From positions 744,001 to 808,000 of the forward strand of contig NZ_AP027362.1 of NCBI RefSeq assembly GCF_030295935.1: 64,000 nt of DNA, in the 5' to 3' direction. The position numbers were made by a program, and so were the translations under genes. Below the pieces are notes generated by a model that saw only the letters and a list, made by a program, of their open reading frames with translations, searched no databases and was not told where the DNA came from. Shown in pieces: positions 17,128 to 25,899 of this stretch; position 1 is the stretch's first letter, and every line of letters begins with the position of its first letter. This DNA is from Thalassotalea piscium (GTDB lineage Bacteria > Pseudomonadota > Gammaproteobacteria > Enterobacterales > Alteromonadaceae).

Positions 17128-19164
17128 ATGTCATCAATGAATGTTTTAAACATAGAGAGTGTCCAATCTACTGATATTTCAGTGGTTAGTGCCGAATCTG
17201 CTTTAGGGCCTTGGAATGGAAGCTCAGGCAAATTTTCTGATTTAATTAACCAACATAAAAAAGAAAGTAGCGGCAACAGTGAGCCTAAAAGCGGCAACGG
17301 AGCCGATAAAGTAGTCACAATTGTGGCAGAGTCGGATATAAAAGAGACAAACATTGAAAATCAGCCGCCACAAAGCTCTGCTGAGGTGCTAAGTAAAGGG
17401 CCCGATGAACAATCAGATAATTTTACTACCGAGCAAAATAGTGAAAACTTACCAAATGAAACTATTGTAAATCAACAGATAACACCCATTAATGATGATG
17501 CAGAACACCTAAAGCTATTAGCGATGATAGCAACTTCCAACACATTATCTGTTGATCATAAAAACCTCAAAGAGAATGGTTTGCCCGCCACAGAAGTGCG
17601 AAAGTTAGCCGAACTGTTAGGTACAATGAAAAATTTAACCGAAGCCGAATACTCTGAATTTAAAGCTAAGTTTGAAAGCTTAGCGGGTAAAGAAACGGCG
17701 GCTTTAGCACTGCAAAAGTACAAATTTAAAACTCCAGATATTGTTATTAATCCGATACAAGAGAAAAAAGATTCCTCACTATTTGATAGCGAATCGGTTG
17801 AACAATTAGACAGTAAAGGAGCTCAATCGGGTATAAAACTCGATGAAAAAATCTCTGCTGCTATATCAGATAAAGTCGCCATTAAAGTTAATGCAACAGA
17901 AACCGTTGAAGCTAATAATAAAGTTGGTCTAAGGGGGCAATTTGGTGATGTTGTAGCGCAGTCAAAAAGTGTATCTGTAATCTTTCCTCAATCTGAGACA
18001 CTTAATAGCGGTAATAATACAAATGACAATAAAGACACGAAAACGGTAAACGAGACAGTTATAAAAACTCAATTTAGTGATGTGGCAGAACATGAGAAAG
18101 TAGTAGCTGTAACGGCGAATAAACAAGACGTTACTTCTAGCAAAAACGTTGACAGTGCAACTGATAAAATAGAGAGTAAATTAAAAAGTGCTCAATTCGC
18201 CAATCAAGGTGTTTCACTAAATGAAACAAAGAATCAGTCTACAGACTCTTTTATTGCAGCGGCAACAGCAAAGGGCGTTGAGGCAACTAAAGAGGTTAAT
18301 GTAAGTTTGCAAAATAACGCAAATAAAGAAAGCTCAGTAAATTTAGACCGAATATCTGGGAGCCGTAGCTTTAATCAAAGTAATGGTGAAAGCAAAGAAC
18401 AATCTGGTCAAGGTAAAGCTAATAGTGAAGCAAATACTTTCAATTTAAAAGCTGATGCCATTAAAAGCGCCGCCGGTGACGCAGATAAGACTCAACCAGA
18501 GTTAAGCGTAAAGCACAGAATAGAGCAGGAAAGTAATGCTGATATTAAGCATGCTTTATCAATGTTAACACCTAAAGAAACTTCTGCATTAAAGCCAATT
18601 GAACACAGTTCACATAATATTCACTCTGCTAACTTTGTTCAGGCAGAGCAACAAGCAGCTGCTCATATTATTGAAAAATCAGCAAGTGATGCAGTTGATG
18701 CAATGACACAGAAAAAAACACTAAATTTGCATAATGAAACGATTGCCATACATCGTAAAGATTTTAGTGTTGCGGTAAAAGATAAAGTCATGGTGATGAT
18801 CAGCCAAAAGTTGCAACAAATTGAAATTAGGCTTGACCCACCAGAATTAGGTAGTATGCATGTAAAAGTTAACTTACAAAATGAACAAGCCGTGGTTAGT
18901 TTCATTGTGCAAAATCAGCAAGCAAAAGAGGCACTAGAGCAAAGTATGGGGAAATTACGCGATATGCTCTCTGAAAGTGGTGTAGATGTTGGTGATGCCA
19001 ATGTAGAGCAACAGCAGCAACAAGCAAGTAGTGAAGATGCTAGTACAGAACGAAACCAACATGCTGAGCATGAAAATGTTACTGATATAGACGATCAACA
19101 AAGCTTTGTTGATAATGCAAATTTGTACAAAGCTTCAGCAACTAGTATTGATTACTATGCTTAA
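17128..19164 (+). CDS. fliK: Flagellar hook-length control protein FliK
   Basis: This 678-aa protein has a long low-complexity, Ser/Lys/Asn-rich N-terminal and middle region (1-530), typical of a secreted ruler. The conserved Flg_hook domain at about 545-635 contains QQIEIRLDPPELGSMHVKV and LRDMLSESGVDVGDANV. The length is at the long side of the family. Hook length scales with the ruler, so a longer-than-average hook is possible (inference). The gene lies between fliJ and fliL as in Vibrio. The 103-nt upstream gap holds no convincing promoter. Confidence 0.93.
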   Translation: MSSMNVLNIESVQSTDISVVSAESALGPWNGSSGKFSDLINQHKKESSGNSEPKSGNGADKVVTIVAESDIKETNIENQPPQSSAEVLSKGPDEQSDNFTTEQNSENLPNETIVNQQITPINDDAEHLKLLAMIATSNTLSVDHKNLKENGLPATEVRKLAELLGTMKNLTEAEYSEFKAKFESLAGKETAALALQKYKFKTPDIVINPIQEKKDSSLFDSESVEQLDSKGAQSGIKLDEKISAAISDKVAIKVNATETVEANNKVGLRGQFGDVVAQSKSVSVIFPQSETLNSGNNTNDNKDTKTVNETVIKTQFSDVAEHEKVVAVTANKQDVTSSKNVDSATDKIESKLKSAQFANQGVSLNETKNQSTDSFIAAATAKGVEATKEVNVSLQNNANKESSVNLDRISGSRSFNQSNGESKEQSGQGKANSEANTFNLKADAIKSAAGDADKTQPELSVKHRIEQESNADIKHALSMLTPKETSALKPIEHSSHNIHSANFVQAEQQAAAHIIEKSASDAVDAMTQKKTLNLHNETIAIHRKDFSVAVKDKVMVMISQKLQQIEIRLDPPELGSMHVKVNLQNEQAVVSFIVQNQQAKEALEQSMGKLRDMLSESGVDVGDANVEQQQQQASSEDASTERNQHAEHENVTDIDDQQSFVDNANLYKASATSIDYYA

Positions 19165-19272
19165 TGCTTACATATTGTTAGAAAAGACTTTTGCTGAATA
19201 CGTGATCAAGTATATAGTCTAAGGTAGCATACCCTTTTAGGGGAAATACTTGAGTAATATTAAGGATTAACC

Positions 19273-19812
19273 ATGGCAGATGAAAAAGAACTCGAATTAG
19301 AGAAACCGGGTAAGAAAAAAAAGCTAATTATCATCATAGCTGTTGTCGCGATACTAGCTATTGGTGGAGGGGCTGCATTCTTTTTTATGTCTGGTGGTGA
19401 AGATGTTTCACAAGCACAGTTAGATGCAGCGCTAGATGGTGGGCAACCTTTAGCTGAAGGTGAAGAGTCAGAAGCACAAAAAGCAACCTTGGGTAGTGCT
19501 TTATATGTACCCATGCCAAGGCCTTTTAGGTTTAATGTACCAGGCGCAGCGCGAGATCGCTTTGTAGAAATTCGAGTGCAATTATTAGTACGTGGTGGCA
19601 GTAATGAAGAAGCAGCCAAAAAGCATATACCCTTAGTTGAAAGTACTTTGCTTGCGGTATTTACACAGTCTAATGCTGATGATTTGGCCACTAGTGCAGG
19701 TAAAACTTCACTAAAGCAAAAAGCATTAGCTGAAGTGCAAAAAATTATGACTGAAGTTGAAGACGCCAAAGTAGTAGAACAAGTATTATTTACAGGTTTT
19801 GTAATGCAATAA
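19273..19812 (+). CDS. fliL: Flagellar basal body-associated protein FliL
   Basis: This 179-aa protein has a short charged cytoplasmic N-terminus (MADEKELELEKPGKKKK), one membrane segment at about 17-40 and a periplasmic FliL domain (PRPFRFNVPGAARDRFVEIRV across residues 80-100). FliL forms a ring around the stator and supports torque. It starts the second structural operon (fliLMNOPQR-flhB). The 108-nt gap from fliK contains a small CCCTTTTAGGG palindrome of unknown meaning. Confidence 0.94.
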   Translation: MADEKELELEKPGKKKKLIIIIAVVAILAIGGGAAFFFMSGGEDVSQAQLDAALDGGQPLAEGEESEAQKATLGSALYVPMPRPFRFNVPGAARDRFVEIRVQLLVRGGSNEEAAKKHIPLVESTLLAVFTQSNADDLATSAGKTSLKQKALAEVQKIMTEVEDAKVVEQVLFTGFVMQ

Positions 19813-19843
19813 TGCATTACAAATAAATCATTAGGATTATTGA

Positions 19844-20911
19844 GTGAGCGATTTATTATCACAAGACGAAATCGATGCGCTACTTCACGGTGTAGATGAA
19901 GTAGAAGAAGAAGAGGTAGTCGAAGAGTCTGGCGAGCGTAAAGGCACCAGCGACTACGACTTCTCGTCTCAAGATCGTATCGTTCGTGGTCGTATGCCAA
20001 CACTGGAAATGGTAAACGAACGCTTTGCTCGTCATATGCGTATTAGTTTATTTAATATGATGCGCCGAACTGCCGAAGTGTCAATCAACGGTATTCAAAT
20101 GATAAAGTTTGGTGAGTATGTTCACACTTTATTTGTGCCGACAAGTTTAAATATGGTGCGTTTTCGTCCATTAAAAGGCACGGCGCTGATCACAATGGAA
20201 GCCCGATTAGTCTTTATACTCGTCGATAACTTTTTTGGTGGTGATGGTCGTTACCACGCCAAAATTGAAGGCCGTGAATTTACGCCCACCGAACGGCGTA
20301 TCATACAAATGCTATTAAAGCTGATTTTTGAAGATTACAAAGAAGCGTGGTCACCGGTGATGGATGTTTCGTTTGAATATTTAGATTCGGAAGTAAACCC
20401 ATCTATGGCCAATATTGTAAGCCCAACAGAAGTGGTAGTCATCAGCTCATTTCATATTGAACTTGATGGTGGCGGCGGTGACTTTCATGTAGCACTACCT
20501 TATTCCATGTTAGAGCCAATACGTGAATTACTAGATGCGGGTGTGCAAAGTGACAAAGAAGACACAGATATGCGCTGGTCAAAGGCGCTGCGTGATGAAA
20601 TTATGGATGTTCCGGTTGAATTAACCACTAAATTCTTAGAGGTTGAGGTTACATTGCAGCAAATAATGGACTTTAAAGTAGGTGATATAATTCCGATAGA
20701 AATGCCAGAGCATATTACCGTCTTAATTGAAGATCTACCGTCATTTAGAGCTAAGTTAGGTAAGAGTCGTGAGAATGTGGCTTTACAAATACAAGAGAAA
20801 ATTAAACGCCCAGAATCAGTGAAGTCAGAGCTGACTATTTTGACTAAAGGCGGTAAACGATTAGATAGTGATGCTGAATTACATCTGCTAGAAGATGATT
20901 TAGATTATTGA
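19844..20911 (+). CDS. fliM: Flagellar motor switch protein FliM
   Basis: This 355-aa protein begins at GTG with AGGA eight nt upstream. The N-terminal LSQDEIDALLHG (residues about 5-16) is the CheY-P binding peptide. The middle CheC-like domain and the C-terminal SpoA domain (LDSDAELHLLEDD end, VEVTLQQIMDFKVGDIIPIEMP) form the C ring with FliG and FliN. The length is standard. The N-terminal peptide resembles repeats found in CheA of this window. Confidence 0.97.
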   Translation: MSDLLSQDEIDALLHGVDEVEEEEVVEESGERKGTSDYDFSSQDRIVRGRMPTLEMVNERFARHMRISLFNMMRRTAEVSINGIQMIKFGEYVHTLFVPTSLNMVRFRPLKGTALITMEARLVFILVDNFFGGDGRYHAKIEGREFTPTERRIIQMLLKLIFEDYKEAWSPVMDVSFEYLDSEVNPSMANIVSPTEVVVISSFHIELDGGGGDFHVALPYSMLEPIRELLDAGVQSDKEDTDMRWSKALRDEIMDVPVELTTKFLEVEVTLQQIMDFKVGDIIPIEMPEHITVLIEDLPSFRAKLGKSRENVALQIQEKIKRPESVKSELTILTKGGKRLDSDAELHLLEDDLDY

Positions 20912-20921
20912 GGTTAAAAGT

Positions 20922-21317
20922 ATGAGTGAGAACGAAGAAGACTTAGGCATGTGGGACGAAGCGATGGAAGAACAAGCCGAAGCTGAAGCCGAAGAAGCCA
21001 AACCTGTAGAGCTTGATGAGCTTAAAGAAGAGGATGCACCAATAACAGGGGAAGAAAAACGCAAACTTGATGCGATTTTAGATATTCCTGTTACCATAGC
21101 GATGGAAGTGGGTCGTAGTCATATTAGCATTCGTAATTTACTACAACTTAACCAAGGTTCAGTGGTTGAGCTAGATCGCGTAGCAGGTGAAGCACTTGAC
21201 GTATTAGTTAACGGGACATTAATTGCACATGGCGAAGTCGTTGTGGTTAATGATAAATTTGGTATTCGATTAACGGATGTTATTAGTCAAGTTGAACGTA
21301 TTAAAAAGCTTAAATAA
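20922..21317 (+). CDS. fliN: Flagellar motor switch protein FliN
   Basis: This 131-aa protein has an acidic N-terminal extension (1-45) and a C-terminal SpoA domain (ILDIPVTIAMEVGRSHISIR, then LLQLNQGSVVELDRVAGE and [14 protein letters not shown]). It forms the base of the C ring and docks FliH. It follows fliM by 10 nt and overlaps the longest fliO frame by 41 nt. Confidence 0.97.
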   Translation: MSENEEDLGMWDEAMEEQAEAEAEEAKPVELDELKEEDAPITGEEKRKLDAILDIPVTIAMEVGRSHISIRNLLQLNQGSVVELDRVAGEALDVLVNGTLIAHGEVVVVNDKFGIRLTDVISQVERIKKLK

Positions 21318-21759
21318 AACGTTGAAATATATATTCATCTATTTGATGCTCAATGTAGCTTCAATGTCTGCTCTCGCACAAGAAGAAGCGGTACAGGTGG
21401 GTAAGCATGCTAACACTAACTTAGATGCAGGCTCGATGATTGTGTCTTTACTTATGGTGTTAGCATTAATCATTATTAGTGCCTTTATCTTAAAAAAGTT
21501 TAAATTATCCACTGAAACTGTTTCTGGAATGAAAGTGATCACAAGTTTGTCGCTTGGCCCAAAAGAGCGATTAGTGGTGGTTGAAATACAACAACAACAA
21601 GTTTTGCTTGGCGTTACTGCTCAACAAATTACCTTATTGAAAACACTAGACGAGCCAATGATTGTTGAAAAGTCTGCATCTACATCGATGAAAAATTCGA
21701 TGAATAGTACGCTGTTGAAATACCTGACGAAGCAGAGTGAAAATAATGATAAAAAATAA
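21277..21759 (+). CDS. fliO: Flagellar biosynthesis protein FliO
   Basis: The protein is up to 160 aa. A signal-peptide-like hydrophobic segment ([17 protein letters not shown], cleavage before QEEA) is followed by one membrane helix (about residues 52-72) and a small cytoplasmic FliO domain ([28 protein letters not shown]). FliO assists assembly of the FliP ring. The longest frame starts inside fliN. A TTG at 21322, 4 nt after the fliN stop, would give a 145-aa protein with a more compact signal peptide and is an equally good start. Family identity rests on position and the [10 protein letters not shown] motif. Confidence 0.88.
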   Translation: MLLVKLNVLKSLNKTLKYIFIYLMLNVASMSALAQEEAVQVGKHANTNLDAGSMIVSLLMVLALIIISAFILKKFKLSTETVSGMKVITSLSLGPKERLVVVEIQQQQVLLGVTAQQITLLKTLDEPMIVEKSASTSMKNSMNSTLLKYLTKQSENNDKK

Positions 21760-22537
21760 CGCATTTAGACGCATAGTTAATATTAAACTTATTGTCATTA
21801 TTTCGCTGTTAGCATTGGGTTTAATCAGCCAAACTGCAATTGCTCAAGATTTATCAATGTCGGCATTGAAACTGACAACTAACCCTGATGGCTCTCAAGA
21901 ATATTCGGTTACCCTTCAAATTCTAATTTTTATGACGGCGCTAAGTTTTATACCTGCGGCCGTCATTATGATGACCTCGTTTACGCGTATCGTTGTGATT
22001 ATGGCGATACTGCGTCAAGCATTCGGTCTGCAACAAACACCTTCGAATCAAGTAATTATTGGTTTAACGCTGTTTATGACTTTGTTTATTATGACTCCGG
22101 TCTATAATCAAATACATGAGCGGGCAATAGCACCTTATATGGCAGATCAATTAACCTCAGTTGAAGCCATAGACAAAGCCAAAGTACCTTTACGTACTTT
22201 TATGTTAGAGCAAACAAGGATCAAAGATTTAGATACTTTAGCCAGTATGGCAGGTATAACTCAAGCGGATAAACCTGAAGACTTACCCATGACGGTAATT
22301 ATTCCTGCATTTATCATTAGTGAGTTAAAAACGGCTTTTCAAATTGGCTTTATGCTATTCATCCCCTTTTTGATCATTGATTTAGTCGTGGCAAGTATAC
22401 TAATGGCAATGGGTATGATGATGTTATCGCCGATGATCGTATCACTACCGTTTAAGCTAATGTTATTCGTTTTGGTAGATGGCTGGAATTTAGTGATAGG
22501 CACTATTGCAACAAGCTATGGATTAGGAGCCGTTTAA
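21737..22537 (+). CDS. fliP: Flagellar export gate protein FliP
   Basis: This protein of up to 266 aa has a cleavable signal peptide ([19 protein letters not shown] before QDLS) and four membrane segments. The conserved patterns are [21 protein letters not shown], split across about 71-92, and [18 protein letters not shown] near the end. FliP5-FliQ4-FliR1 forms the core export channel. The GTG start at 21737 overlaps fliO. An ATG three codons later (21746) is an alternative. Confidence 0.96.
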   Translation: MKIMIKNNAFRRIVNIKLIVIISLLALGLISQTAIAQDLSMSALKLTTNPDGSQEYSVTLQILIFMTALSFIPAAVIMMTSFTRIVVIMAILRQAFGLQQTPSNQVIIGLTLFMTLFIMTPVYNQIHERAIAPYMADQLTSVEAIDKAKVPLRTFMLEQTRIKDLDTLASMAGITQADKPEDLPMTVIIPAFIISELKTAFQIGFMLFIPFLIIDLVVASILMAMGMMMLSPMIVSLPFKLMLFVLVDGWNLVIGTIATSYGLGAV

Positions 22538-22806
22538 TGAGCCCTGAAGTCTTTGTTGATATTCTACGTGATGCCTTATTTTTAGTTATTTTACTCGTCA
22601 GTACGATTATAGTGCCAAGTTTAATTATTGGATTAATCGTTGCTGTTTTTCAGGCTGCGACCTCTATTAACGAACAAACCTTAAGTTTTTTACCACGTTT
22701 AATTGTCACTTTACTTGCCTTAATTGTTGGCGGACATTGGCTTGTACAACAGCTGATGGACTATACTATAAGGCTTATCAATAGTATTCCTTCTGTGGTG
22801 AGCTAA
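22537..22806 (+). CDS. fliQ: Flagellar export gate protein FliQ
   Basis: This 89-aa protein has two membrane helices (residues about 15-40 and 50-75) with the family signature GLIVAVFQAATSINEQTL. It begins at the last base of the fliP stop codon (TAATG overlap), showing tight translational coupling, and it overlaps fliR the same way. Confidence 0.96.
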   Translation: MSPEVFVDILRDALFLVILLVSTIIVPSLIIGLIVAVFQAATSINEQTLSFLPRLIVTLLALIVGGHWLVQQLMDYTIRLINSIPSVVS

Positions 22807-23588
22807 TGGAGTTTACCGAGTCAGTTATCAATCAGTATATGGCTGATTTTTTACTGCCTTTCGCTCGAGTGTCTGCATTAATTATGTCTATGATGGGGTT
22901 TGGCGCCCAAAATATCCCTACTCGAGTAAAATTATTTTTATGTTTAGCAATCACAGTGGCTATTATGCCTGCTATTCCACCGGTTAAAGTTGAACAGCTG
23001 CTTTCTTTTCAAACTGCATTACTTGTTGCAGAGCAAACGATAATAGGCGTAATGATTGGTTTTGTAACAATTATCGTTGTTAATACCTTTACCTTAGCGG
23101 GTCAAATTATTGCGATGCAATCAGGTTTGGGTTTTGCTTCATTGGTTGACCCTGCAAGTGGTACAAGCGTACCTGCTGTGGGGCAGTTTTTCTTAATTTT
23201 AACCACGTTGCTTTTTTGGACTATGGATGGTCATCTAGCCTACTTAAACTATGTGGTGGCGAGCTTCGAGACATTGCCTATCCCGCTTGAAAGCTTTGAA
23301 ACCGTTAAATATCGAGAAATAGTTGAGTGGGGGAGTTGGATGTTTGCTACGGCTTTATCGCTAGCAATGGCGCCCATTACGGCAATGTTATTAATTAATT
23401 TTTCATTTGGTATTATGACGCGAGCTGCACCACAGTTAAATATCTTTGCGATTGGTTTTCCTATAACCATGTGCTCAGGGTTAATTATCATGTGGTTAAC
23501 CATGGGGAACTTTCTAACGCACTTTGAAGCCCAATGGCAAAGGGCACTCGACTTTAGTTGTTATCTTATTAACTGTCAGGCAAGCTAA
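22806..23588 (+). CDS. fliR: Flagellar export gate protein FliR
   Basis: This 260-aa, six-helix membrane protein has the family segments FARVSALIMSMMGFGAQNIP and GLGFASLVDPASGTSVPA. The length is standard. It is coupled to fliQ and flhB by one-base stop/start overlaps. It closes the FliPQR pore complex. Confidence 0.96.
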   Translation: MEFTESVINQYMADFLLPFARVSALIMSMMGFGAQNIPTRVKLFLCLAITVAIMPAIPPVKVEQLLSFQTALLVAEQTIIGVMIGFVTIIVVNTFTLAGQIIAMQSGLGFASLVDPASGTSVPAVGQFFLILTTLLFWTMDGHLAYLNYVVASFETLPIPLESFETVKYREIVEWGSWMFATALSLAMAPITAMLLINFSFGIMTRAAPQLNIFAIGFPITMCSGLIIMWLTMGNFLTHFEAQWQRALDFSCYLINCQAS

Positions 23589-24718
23589 TGGCTGAAGAAA
23601 GTAGTGGTGAAAAAACCGAAGAACCAACAGCAAAGAAACTTGCAGATGCCCGTAAAAAAGGGCAAATAGCACGATCAAAAGATTTAGGGACATTATTTGT
23701 GCTCGTTGGCAGCGCAATAGCTCTAATGATGGTTGGTAGCTCACTCGTTGACAGCTTATCTAAAATGATGGCACGTTTATTTAGTGTAACGCGCAAAGAA
23801 GCCATGGATGTACATGCGTTATATCAAGTAGTTAGCGAAAGCGTTTCAGCCGTATTCTCTCCATTAATGTGGATTTTCGCCATTATTATGTTAGCGGCGT
23901 TTATTGGCAATACCATGTTGGGTGGCATGAGTTTTTCGTGGGAGGCGATGGCACCTAAGTGGAGCAAGCTTTCACCTTTAGCTGGCTTTAAACGAATGTT
24001 TGGAGTACAAGCTTATGTTGAACTAGTTAAATCGATACTCAAATTTTTTGTAGTGTTTATAGTTGCTTATTTGTTATTAGATAACCTCTTCGATCAAATT
24101 CTATCGCTTAGCATCGAAGCGATACCACTGAACTTCAATCATGCGGTTGAAATGCTGTTATGGATGTTCTTAGTATTGGGCTGTTCGTTAATTATTATTG
24201 TTATTGTTGATGCACCATATCAAAAGTGGAATCATACTCGTCAGCTAAAAATGACTAAACAAGAAATAAAAGACGAAAATAAAAATACAGAGGGTAACCC
24301 TGAAATTAAAGGCCGGATCCGCCGTACGCAATACGAAATGTCACAACGACGAATGATGTCGGAGGTGCCAAATTCTGATGTAGTGATCACCAACCCAACT
24401 CATTTTTCAGTTGCGCTAAAATATGACCCCAATGGAGGTGGAGCACCGGTAGTTATCGCTAAAGGGGTTGATGAAATGGCTATTCATATTCGTACAATTG
24501 CTAAAGAGCACAATGTTGAAATTATTGCCTCACCAGCATTAGCTCGCTCTCTTTACTACACAGCAGAAGTTGATGATGAAATACCTGAAGAATTATTCGC
24601 TGCAGTAGCACAAATATTAGCGTTTGTTTTTCAATTAGCTGAGCATAAAAAAGGACAAGCTAAACGTCCGAAAGCGATCCCAAAAAACTTACCTATTCCA
24701 GATGAATTTAAGTATTAA
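23588..24718 (+). CDS. flhB: Flagellar export switch protein FlhB
   Basis: This 376-aa protein has four membrane segments in the first 210 residues. The cytoplasmic C domain contains the autocleavage motif NPTH (in VVITNPTHFSVALKYD, about residues 268-283). N-terminal ESSGEKTEEPTAKKLADARKKGQ is diagnostic. Cleavage between N and P switches export from hook to filament proteins, together with FliK. It ends the fliL operon. A 1.1-kb REP array follows before flhA. Confidence 0.97.
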   Translation: MAEESSGEKTEEPTAKKLADARKKGQIARSKDLGTLFVLVGSAIALMMVGSSLVDSLSKMMARLFSVTRKEAMDVHALYQVVSESVSAVFSPLMWIFAIIMLAAFIGNTMLGGMSFSWEAMAPKWSKLSPLAGFKRMFGVQAYVELVKSILKFFVVFIVAYLLLDNLFDQILSLSIEAIPLNFNHAVEMLLWMFLVLGCSLIIIVIVDAPYQKWNHTRQLKMTKQEIKDENKNTEGNPEIKGRIRRTQYEMSQRRMMSEVPNSDVVITNPTHFSVALKYDPNGGGAPVVIAKGVDEMAIHIRTIAKEHNVEIIASPALARSLYYTAEVDDEIPEELFAAVAQILAFVFQLAEHKKGQAKRPKAIPKNLPIPDEFKY

Positions 24719-24723
24719 TATTA

Positions 24724-25798
24724 TAGGTCGGCGTTTACGCCGTCAAAAAAATATGAAGAGCTTAGCAATAATTGTACTTCTATACACGGAATAGCGAATC
24801 ATTGATGGGCCGAAGCCCAACCTACACATAGAAAATATTGTAGGTCGGCGTTTACGCCGTCAGAAAAATATGAAAAGCTTAGCAATAACTTTACTTCTAT
24901 ACACGTTCTAGCGAATCCTTGGTGGGCTGAAGCCCAACCTACACATAGAAAATATTGTAGGTCGGCGTTTACGCCGTCAGAAAAATATGAAAAGCTTAGC
25001 AATAACTTTACTTCTATACACGTTATAGTGAATCCTTGATGGGCCGAAGCCCAACCTACACATAGAAAATATTGTAGGTCGGCGTTTACGCCGTCAGAAA
25101 AATATGAAAAGCTTAGCAATAATTGTACTTCTATACACGTTATAGCGAATCATTGATGGGCCGAAGCCCAACCTACACATAGAAAATATTGTAGGTCGGC
25201 GTTTACGCCGTCAGCAAGATATGAAAAGCTTAGTAATAATTGTACTTCTATACACGGAATAGCGAATCCTTGATGGGCTGAAGCCCAACCTACACATAGA
25301 AAATATTGTAGGTCGGCGTTTACGCCGTCAGAAAAATATGAAAAGCTTAGCAATAATTGTACTTCTATACACGTTATAGCGAATCATTGATGGGCCGAAG
25401 CCCAACCTACACATAGAAAATATTGTAGGTCGGCGTTTACGCCGTCAGAAAAATATGAAAAGCTTAGCAATAACTTTACTTCTATACACGTTATAGCGAA
25501 TCCTTGGTAGGCTGAAGCCCAACCTACACATAGAAAATATTGTAGGTCGGCGTTTACGCCGTCAGAAAAATATGAAAAGCTTAGCAATAACTTTACTTCT
25601 ATACACGTTATAGTGAATCCTTGATGGGCCGAAGCCCAACCTACACATAGAAAATATTGTAGGTCGGCGTTTACGCCGTCAGAAAGATATGAAAAGCTTA
25701 GTAATAATTGTACTTCTATACACATTATAGCGAATCATTGATGGGCCGAAGCCTAACCTACACATAGAAAATATTGTAGGTCGGCGTTTACGCCGTCA
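24724..25798. repeat. REP/REPIN-like array B: nine 117-bp tandem units plus a partial
   Basis: TAGGTCGGCGTTTACGCC recurs at 24724, 24841, 24958, 25075, 25192, 25309, 25426, 25543, 25660 and 25777, exactly 117 bp apart. Each unit has a GGCG-TTTA-CGCC hairpin, an AT-rich spacer containing ATGAAAAGCTTAG, and a facing GGGCCGAAGCCC hairpin ending CAACCTAC. Units differ by scattered point changes only. Because 117 is a multiple of 3, minus-strand frames stay open for up to 113 codons, but these are not genes. The array fills the whole flhB-flhA gap. Confidence 0.92.
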
Positions 25799-25845
25799 AA
25801 GCTCAACTGAAAATTTTGGCATATTAACCGTATTTCATCTTAGTT

Positions 25846-25859
25846 GGTCTGAATATTGC
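25846..25859 (+). promoter_or_regulatory. Sigma-54 promoter of flhA
   Basis: TTGGTCTGAATATTGCTG has GG at 25846-25847 and GC at 25858-25859 with a 10-bp spacer, 41 bp before the flhA start. It lies just beyond the end of REP array B, giving flhA-flhF-flhG-fliA its own start. FlhA is sigma-54/FlrA-controlled in Vibrio. Confidence 0.72.
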
Positions 25860-25899
25860 TGTTTGCTTGTATGCGTCAAAATTTTATCGTGTGTATTAA

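Noticed and set aside
24799-25725. Minus-strand frames of 67-113 codons in array B that read as repeated proteins (SDGVNADLQYFLCVGWASAHQ)
   Set aside because: The frames are open only because the 117-bp unit is a multiple of three. They read through the two hairpins of each unit, have no ribosome binding sites, and the same hairpins in other arrays give no such frames.
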